Part shown: positions 24,490 through 36,055 of the stretch, in pieces
Layout of the letters: each line of letters opens with the position of its first letter
How positions within the stretch are numbered: the stretch's first letter is position 1
Assembly (NCBI GenBank): GCA_030549205.1
Contig: JAUKTV010000016.1
Location: forward strand, 434,001-498,000
Reading direction: 5' to 3'
From: Apiosordaria backusii
Taxonomy: Eukaryota > Ascomycota > Sordariomycetes > Sordariales > Lasiosphaeriaceae
DNA: 64,000 nucleotides
The notes under the pieces: generated by a model
Databases searched by the model: none
What the model saw: only the letters and a program-made list of their open reading frames with translations
What the model was told of the DNA's origin: nothing
Translations under genes and position numbers: made by a program

Positions 24490-27400
24490 GATGGTGGGAC
24501 TGTGGCGAGCTCGACGCCAACCAGGCCTTTCACCAAGCTCGTCCAGATAGGGATGGGAGGGGGAAACTTGCGAACGGGCGATTGTAGGAGTTTTCAATCT
24601 GACCCAGGCAAGACCTGGAAAACCCAACTAGACCCGACCAGTGCCGACCCAAACGATTCCGGGACAGTCCCCGGCAGCCCGACTGCTGTGGACAAGGACA
24701 AGTGACGTGGGTGATGATCACGCCAACCGAGCGCGCAGCTTGGAAAAAAGCAACCACCGCAGGACGCACTGCACAGGAGCCAGCTTTGGGTTGACGGCCC
24801 CGTAATGTCGGGTACAGTCCAGGGGCTTGAAGATTCGTTAGCGCGGGACCGAGCTTGGATACTACACACGACGCAAGCAGATCACAGAAAGGCCCTCTTC
24901 AGGACTGGTGAGGCCTGCTTTAGAATTGGGAAAGCCTGATTCAAGGCTGTTGAGTGTTTTCTTCGATATTGCGGAAATTTTCTTTTAAACTAGAAAGACC
25001 GGCCGAAGACTCGGAACGACGTATCGTGAAGAAGAAATCGGGGTCAGTTACCTAGTGGAAGTATCGCTCTAACAATGATTCAAGGCCTGGGATGTGCTCC
25101 AGCCGCGAGATCACTGACCAGGGTATTTCTGGGCAAACAGGGATCCTGCAGCCTGGGCCAAGCGCTTCTGAGTCATCGCCCCCAAAAGCTCTTCTTGGGG
25201 GTGTTTGGCCAGTGACGAATGACGAGGGAGTGATAGGGTTGCAATGCGGATGTCAATGACACCCGGCTGCTGCCAGGTTGGTGATTCTCGTGCACGAGCG
25301 TTTCTTTGCGAGGTATCGGTGCCTCAGTTCGCTTGATTTCAAAAAAAAAAAAAAAAAAAAAAAAGCATCCGGATATTGTCACTAATTTGCGTATGGCTGA
25401 GACGGATCCAATGATGCGGCCATTGGGAGGAGCGTCCAGTGCCGATCTCCTGCCGGTGGTGCCCTGGACTCGCCCTGCCAGGCCCTGCGCCGTTCGGGAC
25501 CAAGTGGGTAGTGGATTGATAACACAGCCGGACGGCGACGAGCATGAGCGAGCACGGGCGTGGCTGAAGAGGGGTATTTCAGGACTAAGTAGTCGTATTC
25601 AGGAGGATCGATGTGCGTATCAGCTGATGGGGTGTTGTGACAGAAAAAAGGAGGGAAAAATGGATGATGCAAGAGAGGAGAAGATGGAAAAAAGACTGGA
25701 TGGAGCGAAGAAAGCACGGATGGAGGGGTTTGTATCCGGACGGAGTCGGGTCTGCAGTCCGGGTTTGCTGCAGTCAGAGAGTGGAATCTAAAGACTTTCC
25801 TCGGCGACTGGAAGCGACTCAACAAGCGAGCGCAGGACCTGCTGAAGCTGCTGGATTCGGAGCGAAATGACGGCGGGACGATATCAAGACGGCATCCTGG
25901 AATGGCTCCAATCTTTTCAGCTTTTGAGACCGACGACGAGTGAGGCGCCAGATGTCCAATGGATTCCAGGTTTTCTTGGACAAAGAACGGGAGTCCCTGC
26001 CAAGTGATGAATAAGGTTGGGTACCTTAGGTGACCAAGGCTGGAACCTTGCCATTTCACCCGGACGAAGCCCTGCATCGTTCCTTTCATATCACTTGTGA
26101 ATATGTAGGTTTGAAAGGTGCTTTTGTTTCCCCTCACCACCGCCCCCGCGATATCTCGTTTGTCCCCCCTTTCATCTAACTGTTTTTTTCTCCATGCACC
26201 ACCGTTGAGATCAATATCCCCTTTGCGGGCCGTGTCTGCCCTATATGAAGCTATTACTAGTGTATAGATCCCGTCCCCAAAATATGTACGGCAGCCGCCG
26301 AGGCTGTGAGCCAGATCTTTGATGCGAACTGTGGAGTTTCAGTGTGGATGGAAACTGCAAGACATGGCAAGCGGGATCCCACTTCGTGAGCCCCGTCCCC
26401 ACTGCCCAGTCTTCGGGTTGATGCACTGACGGGACCACTTTTGAGCTGGGCAACCCCGGTCTCGAATCCACCTTGTGTGGAGGACAAGTTACAACGGAGA
26501 CAGGACTCGTACCTGAGCTCAGCGGGCAGCTGTTGGTTCTTGATGTCACCATCTGCTAATCCAACATTTTCCGTTTGCTGATTTGTTTTTTTCTGCGTTG
26601 GAATTTGGGGCTGAGAGTTGTTTGCTTTTTATACACATTTCCAGTTGGCAGTTCTCTCTGCCGAAAACAGCGGTGCCCCTCACTCTCAACCAACCCCGCC
26701 TCACAAGTTGCGAGACACCACTGCCCGAGTTTCACTTACACATACACGGACACAGGCACAAAAACACAAGCGGGAAATGCAGATAAATTGAAGATGGCAG
26801 GGGCAGGGGAAGCAGAAGCAGCCAGCCATCAGCCACATCCGCCATGACATTCCGCTTTGCTGGGATGATGGATGGTCTGCCTGGCCGACCGTTTTCGTCC
26901 GCCATGTCAGTGCCTTCTTCTCTCGGCCGGTAGTCACGCCATTGAAGCCGTACTTTGCCGGAATGAAGATGGTGCAGTTGGGCTGGCTCACTCGTCGACA
27001 TCCTTGACTGAAGTAATTGCACGGACCCCATGGTGCTTTGATATTCTTCACCTCCCTTCAGCCCCCTTACTTCGCTTTGCTTTTGATATGCACAGCGGCT
27101 GCAGTTGTGGCCTGGCTGATTCATGGTGGCGCAAAGTTACACGTGTTCAGCAGTCACACATCTAATGAGTGAAGAAGTGAGGGGCCGGGTCGGGGTCGGG
27201 TCCCGAGTTGGGGGTTAAGCAGGGGCAATGAGCAGAAAGGGACAGCCATCAAGTTCCGAGATCCGAGCTCGGGCCGTGTTCAGGAACACCACAACGGGCT
27301 CATCCTCTTTTTCATGATCTTTGTTGATCTTCCACAGCAAAAGCAGCTCGTCAGGGCACCTCATGTTTTCCACCGGCGCTTCGACTGCCTTCATTCTTGC

Positions 27401-28488
27401 GGTACTATCCTACACCACATGTTTCCGAGCCTTGCTATGCAGCTTACGACAGGACTGACGATCGACAGCAATTTGACCAATCCCCCCAACACCCCCAATG
27501 TAGCCATGGCTTACTCAAGCAAACGGTTCTGCCTCTGATGCAAGGCAACAGCGCTAAAAGGGGCACGGCACAGCCATTACGACAAGAATGGGATGACAAG
27601 CGACAGGCGGCAGACGGGACGAAAAAGAGAGGGTGGGGTACGGAGTACGGGAGGTAAGTAAGCCCAACTTCTAGAATCTCTGGCAGAAGGCTTCGAACGA
27701 GCCCTCGAACTGACAAACAAAGCCGGCTTTACTCATCACGTACACGCAATGATGCTGTCGAGTAAATCGAGAAAGCGGTACCTCTCATCAAGATAAACCC
27801 CAACAAGGGCACAATGTCAGTGGTGCCTATCCTTGGACTGTGTTGCCTCCCGGCCTTGCTGCCTTTCATGTTACACCACCTTGATAGCTAAGCGGCAGGG
27901 TTCAAATCGAGGCAATGTAAGTCAAAGGCTGTGCTTCTGTCTGCTCAGGATGTTTGAGTTGGCGGCATGCGAGGTGGGCAATGTCAGAAGATCAACCATC
28001 ATTTCAATCCCAAGTCAACCACCCAACTCACGAAAGGTAGGTGGTTGCCTTGAGGACCCATCCGAATTTGATGGAATGTTTGCTGATTGTTTATACCAAC
28101 ATTCGGCACTAGCAATGATCAAGAAATTGGAAAAAATCACACCGAAATGCAATGTGGTTTGACTGACAATTGCTTGCATTCTTGTGTCTAAATATATTTG
28201 TGTAAATGTAGCCATATTCCGTAACACCCTTGGGCCCCCAAAACACATAAAAACGCCTGCCTTCCTGAGCCAGCCTGTCCCAAAAATTCTAATGTTGTAG
28301 TATGTTGTTCACCGCTGATAATGTAACCAACAAAGAGATCACACATTGTAGGCGTGAGATATTATCGTAGTAAGTCGTGAGGTGAGTGATGTGCCGCTTC
28401 AAGTTTTGTGCTTATTTACATCCATCCGTTTGTGTGTGCCATGTGGTCAGATTGCTGCGCTCGTCTGTTCATTGCCGTTGCTTGTACA
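24490..28488. other. Intergenic gap of 4 kb without a supported gene
   Basis: This lies between the 3' end of the F-box gene and the start of the SYLF gene, both on the minus strand. A 252-codon open frame on the minus strand (25382-26140) opens with GTG, is serine/proline-rich and has no domain. It ends next to a long A tract. A tRNA-like pairing at 27843-27915 fails on closer look. Nothing else is recognisable. Confidence 0.5.
25341..25364 (+). repeat. 24-base uninterrupted A tract
   Basis: 24 consecutive A residues on the plus strand, the longest homopolymer in the window. It may be a simple microsatellite or the 3' tail scar of a retroposed sequence. I found no flanking duplication to support insertion. 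Confidence 0.85.
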
Positions 28489-29931
28489 TCAGACCGAAGG
28501 AGCCGGGGAGCCAAAGGTGCTGAAAGTGCTCGATGATGCTGGGCTAGAAGAGCCGACTGGGCTGGAAGAACCTGACTGACCCGGAGAGCTGTAAGGGCTA
28601 GGATAAGCGGATGTGTTGCCGTGCTTGATGAACATCGGCCATGGTCCCCCCGAGATGAGAAATTTCTCCAGCCCCAAGGAGTCAAAGGTCTCCTTGCACC
28701 TTGGAGGCCCAGGCTTCTTGTGCCACCCCACAAAGTCATCCTCATGATGAATCGTATTCCAGTCGTCGCTAACCATGGGCAAAAAGTCCCAGACCTCCCT
28801 GGTGCGTGTATAGGCATCACCACTTTCAATATCCCCTTCCAAATGGAACCGCTGAAGTGCAACGAGGTTCTCCTTCAGCCCAGCAAATAACGAACGCCAT
28901 CGTCCGTTGTGCAAGTGTATGCCGCCGATGCTCAGTTCAAAGGGTTTGGCCAGGCCACGACCACCAAGTCGGAGCCTCTCGAGAGTGGGAGAGTGGCGAA
29001 GCAGGAAAGACTTGAGGTCCTCCTCAGAGCACGAGATGCCCTCTAGTTTCAGGTCCGTCAGCTTCTTGTAGGTGAAGTCACCAGCGAATAGAGCCCTGAA
29101 CGACAACTCAAACTTCTCGGCCGGTGAATGGTACGTATGGAAAGCTAGACGTAGGTGTGTGATGTTGCTTGCAGACTGGAGGACTCGGCCCAACCCGTTG
29201 ATCGCTCTGGACCGAGAGGCAGGACCCATCTGACGGGGAACATCAAGCACCAGATCTAGTCGGGACAGACTTGCAAAAGTCTGAGCGCAGTCGAACCAGC
29301 GTTGTCGAGTATCTGCCTGACGGAAGAGCTCCAGGGGTACTTGGTCGATACTGAAAGACTCAAGATGGACGTGGGGGAGGGCTGAAAGGATGGAATTCAA
29401 GTCCTTTGAGGCGCGGATTCGGTCTTGTTTGCGGCAGTAGTAATGCCGAAAGATTTCGTCAAAAAACTCAATGCCGTAGGGGTTCTTGGTGAAGTTGATA
29501 TCGAGCACCTCGAGGTTAGGCAACCGCTTGAAAGCGGCCTCAAGCATGGACTGACGGGTATGTAAAGGGCCCACTAACGTGGCACGCTCTTCAAGTTTGT
29601 GATAGTTAGACCAGGCCTCTGGAACGAGGTCGTGACCCTCGCGGTCCTTCAGCCATTGATGCAACAAAATGGCCTCTCGATGACGCTCCACATCAACCTT
29701 TGCCAAATGGAACACCAGCGCCCTTGGCCTGCCACAGAGCCGGTCATGTCGAGCGATGGAGTGTAACCGTTGAACATCATCTTTCCATTCGACTGCCGTG
29801 AAATGGTCCGGAAGAAGGTAGTCGTAGCCTATGTCGGCATATTTTGCAGACACCAGGCGGAGGGCCCTTACGGTTGGCGGGTCGCAGTATTGATAGACGA
29901 TTCGCACCAGCTCGACGGGGAGGAGGTCCAT
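28489..29931 (-). CDS. F-box domain protein with leucine-rich C-terminal region
   Basis: A single exon on the minus strand encodes 480 aa from the ATG at 29931. The open frame extends further upstream only through a TTG codon, so this ATG is the natural start. It places the F-box at the very N-terminus: DLLPVELVRIVYQYCDPPTV followed by LRLVSAKYADIGYDYLLP. F-box proteins recruit targets to SCF (Skp1-cullin-F-box) ubiquitin ligases. The middle has irregular leucine-rich segments (LPNLEVLDINF, LTDLKLEGISCSEEDLKSFL, LERLRLGGRGL), as in many fungal F-box/LRR proteins. The last 35 residues are a Ser/Pro-rich tail. The substrate cannot be inferred. The upstream side faces a 3-kb gap shared divergently with the RBR ligase gene. 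Confidence 0.88.
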   Translation of the reverse strand: MDLLPVELVRIVYQYCDPPTVRALRLVSAKYADIGYDYLLPDHFTAVEWKDDVQRLHSIARHDRLCGRPRALVFHLAKVDVERHREAILLHQWLKDREGHDLVPEAWSNYHKLEERATLVGPLHTRQSMLEAAFKRLPNLEVLDINFTKNPYGIEFFDEIFRHYYCRKQDRIRASKDLNSILSALPHVHLESFSIDQVPLELFRQADTRQRWFDCAQTFASLSRLDLVLDVPRQMGPASRSRAINGLGRVLQSASNITHLRLAFHTYHSPAEKFELSFRALFAGDFTYKKLTDLKLEGISCSEEDLKSFLLRHSPTLERLRLGGRGLAKPFELSIGGIHLHNGRWRSLFAGLKENLVALQRFHLEGDIESGDAYTRTREVWDFLPMVSDDWNTIHHEDDFVGWHKKPGPPRCKETFDSLGLEKFLISGGPWPMFIKHGNTSAYPSPYSSPGQSGSSSPVGSSSPASSSTFSTFGSPAPSV

Positions 29932-30934
29932 GCTGGAAGTGAGAGGAGCATGGAGGGAGAGAATCGACAAACACCAGTCGGTCCCATATGATGAAGATGA
30001 TGAAGATCGAGGAGAGAACCAGCGCAGTGAATCAAGAATAAATCAACGTTGGGGAGACCTTCAAGAATGAAGAGTGGCGAGCAAGAAGGGAAAAGGCGGA
30101 CTGGTATCTTTATGCAGCCAAGCTGAAGAAATCTGGCAGGCTGACACTGACACAACAACGTTCACATCCAAATGCAGGGCCCGAAAGACGGCGACCCAGG
30201 GGTAAAAAGCAGAAATGGAGCAGAAATGGAGCAGAAATGTTCCCTGCCCCTTGCACTAGCACATGCTGCTCGGTTGCCGGTGTTGCATTTCCATGGAATG
30301 CCGTCTGCTTGGACACGCGAAGGAGGAAAAATTCGACGGGCTTTGACACCGAAACCTTTGGGCGAGAAGTCGGTGAGCTTAAGACAGACAAGGGCCGACC
30401 ACGACACACACAACAGTTGGATTCGCCAGCCTGCGCTTCCGACAGCGACAGGGGACCAGTTGCCTCCACAGTGCATTAGCGGCCTGGTGCATGGCTCATG
30501 GATGGATGGCTCCGTCCGCGTCGAACACCCACAAATACCGGAACGGCGGAATGGCGGTGGGCGGTGTGCGCCTCTGTGTGACCGGAATGGAGGTGTGATG
30601 GAAAAACCATGGAATGCGCCTCCCGTCACCCAAATGGGGACGCTGACACCACGTGAAAGGCCGCTGATGTGCGTGGTGATGCTTGCTCATCAACTAACTA
30701 CGGATACTCTACACTATTCCCGATCCCATCGGCAAATCATCCCGAGAGAGGGAAGGTGTGCCGCCGGGCACCTCGTGGGTTGTTGAGGTAGGTATGATGA
30801 AGGTACTGTCTGACGGAGGCGGGGGTGGTGTCTCTCCTATTGCCGTTTGTTGCACAAGGCCGGAATGGCGGGATGGATACCTAACTACGTACATACATGC
30901 CTTCTCGTGGCTCGTGAAGCATGAGCCTAGCAAT
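29932..30934. other. Intergenic: F-box gene upstream region
   Basis: First third of the divergent gap between the F-box and RBR ligase genes. Open frames of up to 204 codons on both strands have no recognisable motifs. Nothing else is visible. Confidence 0.5.
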
Positions 30935-31230
30935 CCACTCAACCACTCATCCACTCAACCACTCATCCACTCATCCACTCATCCACTCATCCACTCATCC
31001 ACTCATCCACTCATCCACTCATCCACTCATCCACTCATCCACTCATCCACTCATCCACTCATCCACTCATCCACTCATCCACTCATCCACTCATCCACTC
31101 ATCCACTCATCCACTCATCCACTCATCCACTCATCCACTCATCCACTCATCCACTCATCCACTCATCCACTCATCCACTCATCCACTCATCCACTCATCC
31201 ACTCATCCACTCATCCACTCATCCACTCAT
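30935..31230. repeat. 8-bp satellite, 37 tandem copies of CCACTCAT
   Basis: 296 bases consist of 37 head-to-tail copies of the octamer CCACTCAT. The first and third copies carry CCACTCAA and the others appear identical. Because 8 is not a multiple of 3 and the unit lacks stop words on this strand, all three plus-strand frames stay open and encode the same STHPLIHS peptide repeat. This explains the long apparent open frames here, and I do not call them genes. Confidence 0.97.
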
Positions 31231-32924
31231 GCTGACGAGAGCAAGCCCAGGTCATCTCTATCAACAACAACCTGGTCATGATGCGTTATGTGTAACCACT
31301 CACCCACCTATTGCGACCGGGCTAGCATCTTGGGCTTCACGACGACAAAACCCCCAGCATCTCATCATATGGATATTTTTGATAAAAACAAACCCACCGG
31401 ACAGGCCACTATGCTACCGTAGGTGGCGAAAGCTGGAAATATTGAAACGAAAAGGCGGACAACGACAGCAATGGCGTTCCACAGTGACAGTCCCGCTTTC
31501 AGGTTTGCGACTTTGTTGTTTTCTTTGGGCCGCATCGATGTCTCACTTCTGGCTCGTCACCGTTTGATTCGTTGCCCGTCTCTCATAGGACGCACACCGA
31601 CGATTCACACCTGGCTGTAAGCCAAGCAGTCACCAACAGACACTCTCTCACCTTACCATCTTCGGGCGTGGGTGGAGGGATCTCGACCAAGGTCCAGCCA
31701 GGCCAAAGGTTTCCTTCGTATCTTGTGTCTCGTCGGAACACTCAACAAACCCCGGTTGGCCTGTTTTATTCCGAGAGAAAGACTGCTGATTGCACAAGAT
31801 GTCCCAGGATGATGCAGCCTCATTCGCAGCTTTCGTCCGTATCAAACTGTCCAAATTCTGATATCTTCTGATTTGCCATTGGCCAGGTACCATTTTAAAC
31901 TTGTCAGAAATACGAAGCTTCTCGTCTGGCAGGCAGCTCGGACGATTTGTGACAAAGATGATGCCTTGGGAGGCTTGGTTGAAAGGTCCATTAAAGGCTC
32001 ATGCAGCACCCATAGCCACAGCTCAGCAGTCGTCCATCTGAAGGTCCTGGGCGATACATGCTACCGGACAAGCATGTATTCAATGACTGTATTCGTACCT
32101 GCATGCTTGGTGGGCCTTTCACCAGACCCTTTGATTTCTCTGGCATAGCGAATCGAGGCGTTCTGTTGACAGTGGGAGCTGCTGGATGTCACATAAGACC
32201 CCAAATTTTCTGGCGGTGAGGCGGGCTGTCAGGCACCCCACTCGCGGCTCCGTGGCAAGGCGGGGCCGCGGGGAGGTGCACTGACCACATGGCCCAATTT
32301 TGTAACGGTGGACAAAAAACAGGTATTGCAGATGAACAAGCGCAATGATCACGAAAACCATGCTTCTTAAGATGCCAGACAAGTCTTCTTGAAAATATTG
32401 AAGAAGCATTAAAAAATAGCCAGTAGGCCTTAAAACAACTCATGGGTATTCCAAAAATTCAGAATGCTGCCGGGAGATGTCGGAGATCTGTGGTGGGTTA
32501 ATAGGAGACTCTATTTTTTGTCCCGCGTGCTCTGGGCTCTTGGATGCTGCCAATGCCACACGCCATGACTGTTTGAAGACAGTTGTGGCTTCCAGCTGAC
32601 AGACTTTCTCCAGCCCACCTTACCGCAGTACACACCAAATCATCAGGTCAACTGGAAGTGTCGGGTGCTCGAGGCTGCCTGCCCGCATTGCTAACTGCTG
32701 ATCTTTTAGGGAATTTGGTCGCGCTTCTGCATGGACGGGCACCTACCCCTCAATATTCACACATTGGACTGCACCCAAACACACAGCTTCAGCCCTTGGA
32801 ATGTCGAAATGACCCAAAGGCAACCAGGGACCAAGACGCCCCCCAGAAGAAACGTATACCTTGTTGTCCACGAAACCAGCATGGTATTGCTATTTCAGCC
32901 TTGTGCCACGCCACAGCCATCAGC
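31231..32924. other. Intergenic: satellite to RBR ligase start
   Basis: 1.7 kb with no supported gene; it presumably includes the RBR ligase promoter and leader. The open frame of the ligase continues upstream to about 32583 but without an ATG before 32925, and this extension has no domain, so I treat it as untranslated or intronic. Confidence 0.5.
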
Positions 32925-35003
32925 ATGGGCTTTCCAGACTTGATGGGCTCTTCATCAGCCGATCGCGGCGCAAGAAAGAGCAATAAAGTTCCGGCAACGA
33001 ACACTCCTGTCGAGATGACCTCGGCAGTCACATCCTCAAAAGATTCTGCCGGACATGCTCTCCCAGAGTATATTGCGGAAGAGGAACATCTCAAACCACT
33101 CGGCGAGGAAGCACCCGATCTGCGAGAGTTGAATGCCTGTCTCGACGCCCTGGCAGCCGTTTTCCCCGACATTCAAATCGAGGTGTTTCGAGAGCTCCTG
33201 ACCAGTTTCGACGGAGAATCCCGGCTTGCTCTCGCTGCCGACGCTTTGCTAAAGAATCGTGCTGTCTGGGTGAAAGGCCGGTGGAGGGTGGACAAGGAGG
33301 GGTCAGGCAGTATGGCCGCCAAAGAACACCAGCAAAGGCCTGGACCGAATGCCACAGATTCCAACCGACGGTTCGAGCGCGTGCCCCCGACAGAGGTATT
33401 CCGAAGTCAAGAGTACAGAGCTGCCGTGGAGGGTTTGGGTCTGCAGGAATTTAAAGGCTTACAACGATCAACCATCAAAGCCGTCCTGGCGGAGCACAAT
33501 TACTCTTACCTAGAGGCCCGAGAAACTCTGGTGGGACTGGCATCTAAGTCGTGGCGCTTCACGATTTCCTCCCTATTTCGAGGTCGCAAAGTTGTTTCAG
33601 CTACCGCGGCCGCACAGCATCCTCTGATCGTCTATAAATCGACTGGCCAAGGATCCATCGTGCCCACCATCAAGGCTACAGGAAATGCTGAGCTCGATAG
33701 GGAGCTCTACGATGCCCTCATCATGCCTCTGAAGAGGAAACAAGAGGCTGAACGTGAAGCCAAGGACCGCGAGTTGGCTGTGGCCATGAACAACGCCGAA
33801 GCTGAGGAAACGGACAACTTGTTGGAGTGTGTTTGCTGTTATACCGAGTCTGTGTTCGAGGAGTTCACTTCTTGTAGTGCGAACGGCCACATGATTTGCT
33901 TCCGCTGCGTGCAACACACACTCACAGAAGCCATCTTTGGCCAGGGCTGGCAGCGCAGTATTGATTCGAGCACGGGGACCCTCCGGTGCCCAGCCGCTGA
34001 ATCATCCGAGTGTCTAGGATGCATTCCATCATATCACTTACACCGGGCTTTAATGGAAGACAGGACCGGCCCTGAGAAGCTTCTCAAACTTGACCAGCGG
34101 CTCGCCGACAACGCACTCGCTGCCACCGGTTTGCCTCTGATCCGCTGCCCCTTTTGCTCCTACGCCGAGGTCGACGACATTTACCACCCCGAGACTGATA
34201 ACCAGTTCAGGCCCCACTCTGTCAACATCTGGAACATAGCCCTTGTTGTTGTATGCCTCTTTACCGTCCCTTTCCTGGCCCCGTTAGCTCTTCTAGCAGC
34301 ATTCATCATCTGCCTGCTCTTCATCTCCCACCAGACTTTCAGCGCCAGCATCATGGCTGAGCTCCGTGCTGCCCGTCAGCGCCAACGCCGACGCCGCCGC
34401 GGTCTCCGTTTCACCTGCCAAAACCCCCTGTGCGGCCGCGCTTCCTGTCTGTTATGCAACAAGGCATGGAAAGACGTCCACGTGTGCAACGAATCCAGCC
34501 TCGTAGCCCTCCGAACGCAGGTAGAACAGGCAATGAGCCTGGCCATCAAGCGGGTCTGCCCCAAGTGCAACACGGGGTTCGTCAAAACCTCGGGCTGCAA
34601 CAAGCTGACCTGCCCCTGTGGGTACAAGATGTGTTATGTCTGCCGCAAGGACATTGGAAACGGCGCATCGACTCAGGACGCGGGGTACCAGCATTTTTGC
34701 CAGCATTTCCGGCCGCAGGGCGATGGGACAAAGTGCAAGGAGTGTACAAAGTGTAATTTGTGGGAGAAAGAAGACGAGGAGGCGGTGCTGGACGCTGCGA
34801 GGAAGGAGGCAGAGAGAAAATGGATGGAGGTGGAGAAGAGGGACTTGTCCGGGCCGGAGAAGACGTACTTGACAGAAGGGGTGGCGGTGAATCCGACCAG
34901 GACGGGGGCGGTAGTGTTGGGTGACTTATTGAAGCGGGGGAGGTGGCCTACGATGGCGGAGGTTTGTGATGTTTTGGTTGAGCAGTTTTTGATCTCTTAC
35001 TGA
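32925..35003 (+). CDS. RBR-type (RING-IBR-RING) E3 ubiquitin ligase with a hydrophobic insert
   Basis: A single exon of 692 aa from the first in-frame ATG (32925); a second ATG at 32943 is possible. RBR ligases pass ubiquitin through a RING2 cysteine. RING1 spans about 301-366 (ECVCCYTE, GHMICFRC, RCPA, ECLGC). The IBR starts with RCPFC at about 408-411, continues at CQNPLCGRASCLLC (about 498-511) and ends near HVC. RING2 is at about 545-573, with CPKCNTGFVKTSGCNKLTC. The cysteine in SGCNK (about C558) is at the catalytic position. The layout is closest to RNF216/TRIAD3-like proteins. A strongly hydrophobic run of about 30 residues (about 437-467) lies inside the IBR between its first and second cysteine pairs and could span a membrane. 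Upstream, residues 70-125 and 160-210 resemble small ubiquitin-binding (CUE-like) helices, but this is uncertain. Confidence 0.9.
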   Translation: MGFPDLMGSSSADRGARKSNKVPATNTPVEMTSAVTSSKDSAGHALPEYIAEEEHLKPLGEEAPDLRELNACLDALAAVFPDIQIEVFRELLTSFDGESRLALAADALLKNRAVWVKGRWRVDKEGSGSMAAKEHQQRPGPNATDSNRRFERVPPTEVFRSQEYRAAVEGLGLQEFKGLQRSTIKAVLAEHNYSYLEARETLVGLASKSWRFTISSLFRGRKVVSATAAAQHPLIVYKSTGQGSIVPTIKATGNAELDRELYDALIMPLKRKQEAEREAKDRELAVAMNNAEAEETDNLLECVCCYTESVFEEFTSCSANGHMICFRCVQHTLTEAIFGQGWQRSIDSSTGTLRCPAAESSECLGCIPSYHLHRALMEDRTGPEKLLKLDQRLADNALAATGLPLIRCPFCSYAEVDDIYHPETDNQFRPHSVNIWNIALVVVCLFTVPFLAPLALLAAFIICLLFISHQTFSASIMAELRAARQRQRRRRRGLRFTCQNPLCGRASCLLCNKAWKDVHVCNESSLVALRTQVEQAMSLAIKRVCPKCNTGFVKTSGCNKLTCPCGYKMCYVCRKDIGNGASTQDAGYQHFCQHFRPQGDGTKCKECTKCNLWEKEDEEAVLDAARKEAERKWMEVEKRDLSGPEKTYLTEGVAVNPTRTGAVVLGDLLKRGRWPTMAEVCDVLVEQFLISY

Positions 35004-36055
35004 AGAGAAATGAGGATGCCTTTTTCGGCTGAAATGACAGGTGACATCCTGATGTAGCAGCGGGCAATATCTATCATCATGACCCTGCCGAATGGTTGTG
35101 GGAGATTCTGTTTAGGGTCTTTAGTAATGTACACAGGTATATATATATCCAGCGGTGGTAGTGGCGTGGGAATCAAGGATGACAGAATCACGAATTTCCA
35201 GTTCGAACTGGATATCAAGTGCAGGTAGAGAGCCACAACGAAATCAAGACTCCATTGGATATCGTACCAAATAAAAGAGAGTCACGAAAAGTCCCTTTTG
35301 CATACCTATCTCGCCGAGACCACCAACACCGAGTGAAACATATATATATGTACCTGATTGTAATGTTCCTTGCCACTTCATTCTAACCAACCGCTTCACA
35401 GCAGCACCCCTTGCCAGTCAAGGTACACAACATACACTGAACAACACCAAATTTTGCCCCCACAAAGTCATGTTCCACCATTTTGATGACCGTCAGCAGC
35501 TAACTAAATCAAATGAGAGAAAAAAGACGAGCGAGGGGAGAACAGAGAAAATCCCTTTCTTCTTCTGCATCCATTTTTTGCTTCCCGATTTTTCTCAAAC
35601 CACCGCTACTGCTCCTCAGATTCGTAAAAAACAAAGACAGGAGAAGAGGTATATTAAGAGACATAATAACCCGACAGGCGTGCACGTCACACCGCCAACC
35701 ACCCAAACCATCCAACCCAGCAAAGAAAACAAGGTCGCTTCGCTTTCAATCAAACAGAACCAAATAACAAAGCCCGTCCCGTGCCCGTCCGTCCATTCCG
35801 GTCGCCGGCCACCCCTTAAAAAAAAGCCAGCCCGATCCATTTCCCGTTTCCCATGTGTCGCTAGTACTTTTTATCTCGAAAAAGACCACAGAACCGAGAG
35901 AGAAACAAGAAGAGGAGATGACGCCATAATCAGAAATAAGAAAATAGACCAGGGCCAAAAACTGTACGTTCCCCCAATCCAGCTAACCCATACAAGCCAA
36001 GCCAAAGCTATCAAAATCAAGGTGCTTAAGCAGAGCCCGTGGCACAGACGCTTTG
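35004..36055. other. Convergent 3' regions of the RBR ligase and GATA-factor genes
   Basis: 1.05 kb between two stop codons facing each other. It is A-rich in places, with AT microrepeats near 35139-35148 and 35341-35350. A 207-codon plus-strand open frame at 35470-36093 is lysine-rich low complexity and runs into the GATA-factor 3' end; it is not supported. Confidence 0.55.

Noticed and set aside
25382..26140. 252-codon minus-strand open frame
   Set aside because: It opens with GTG, is Ser/Pro/Arg-rich and shows no conserved motif or splice context; it is likely chance.
27843..27915. tRNA-like stretch: 7-bp terminal complement TTGCCTC/GAGGCAA, 73 bases apart, with GGTTCAAATC
   Set aside because: The T-stem does not pair (CAGGG against CGAGG) and no proper A box or anticodon arm is seen.
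30758..31567. 269-codon open frame over the octamer satellite
   Set aside because: The 8-bp unit has no stop in any plus-strand frame, so a long open frame is forced by the repeat; there is no domain outside the repeat.
32583..32924. Upstream extension of the RBR ligase frame
   Set aside because: It opens with TTG and has no ATG before 32925 and no similarity to known domains.
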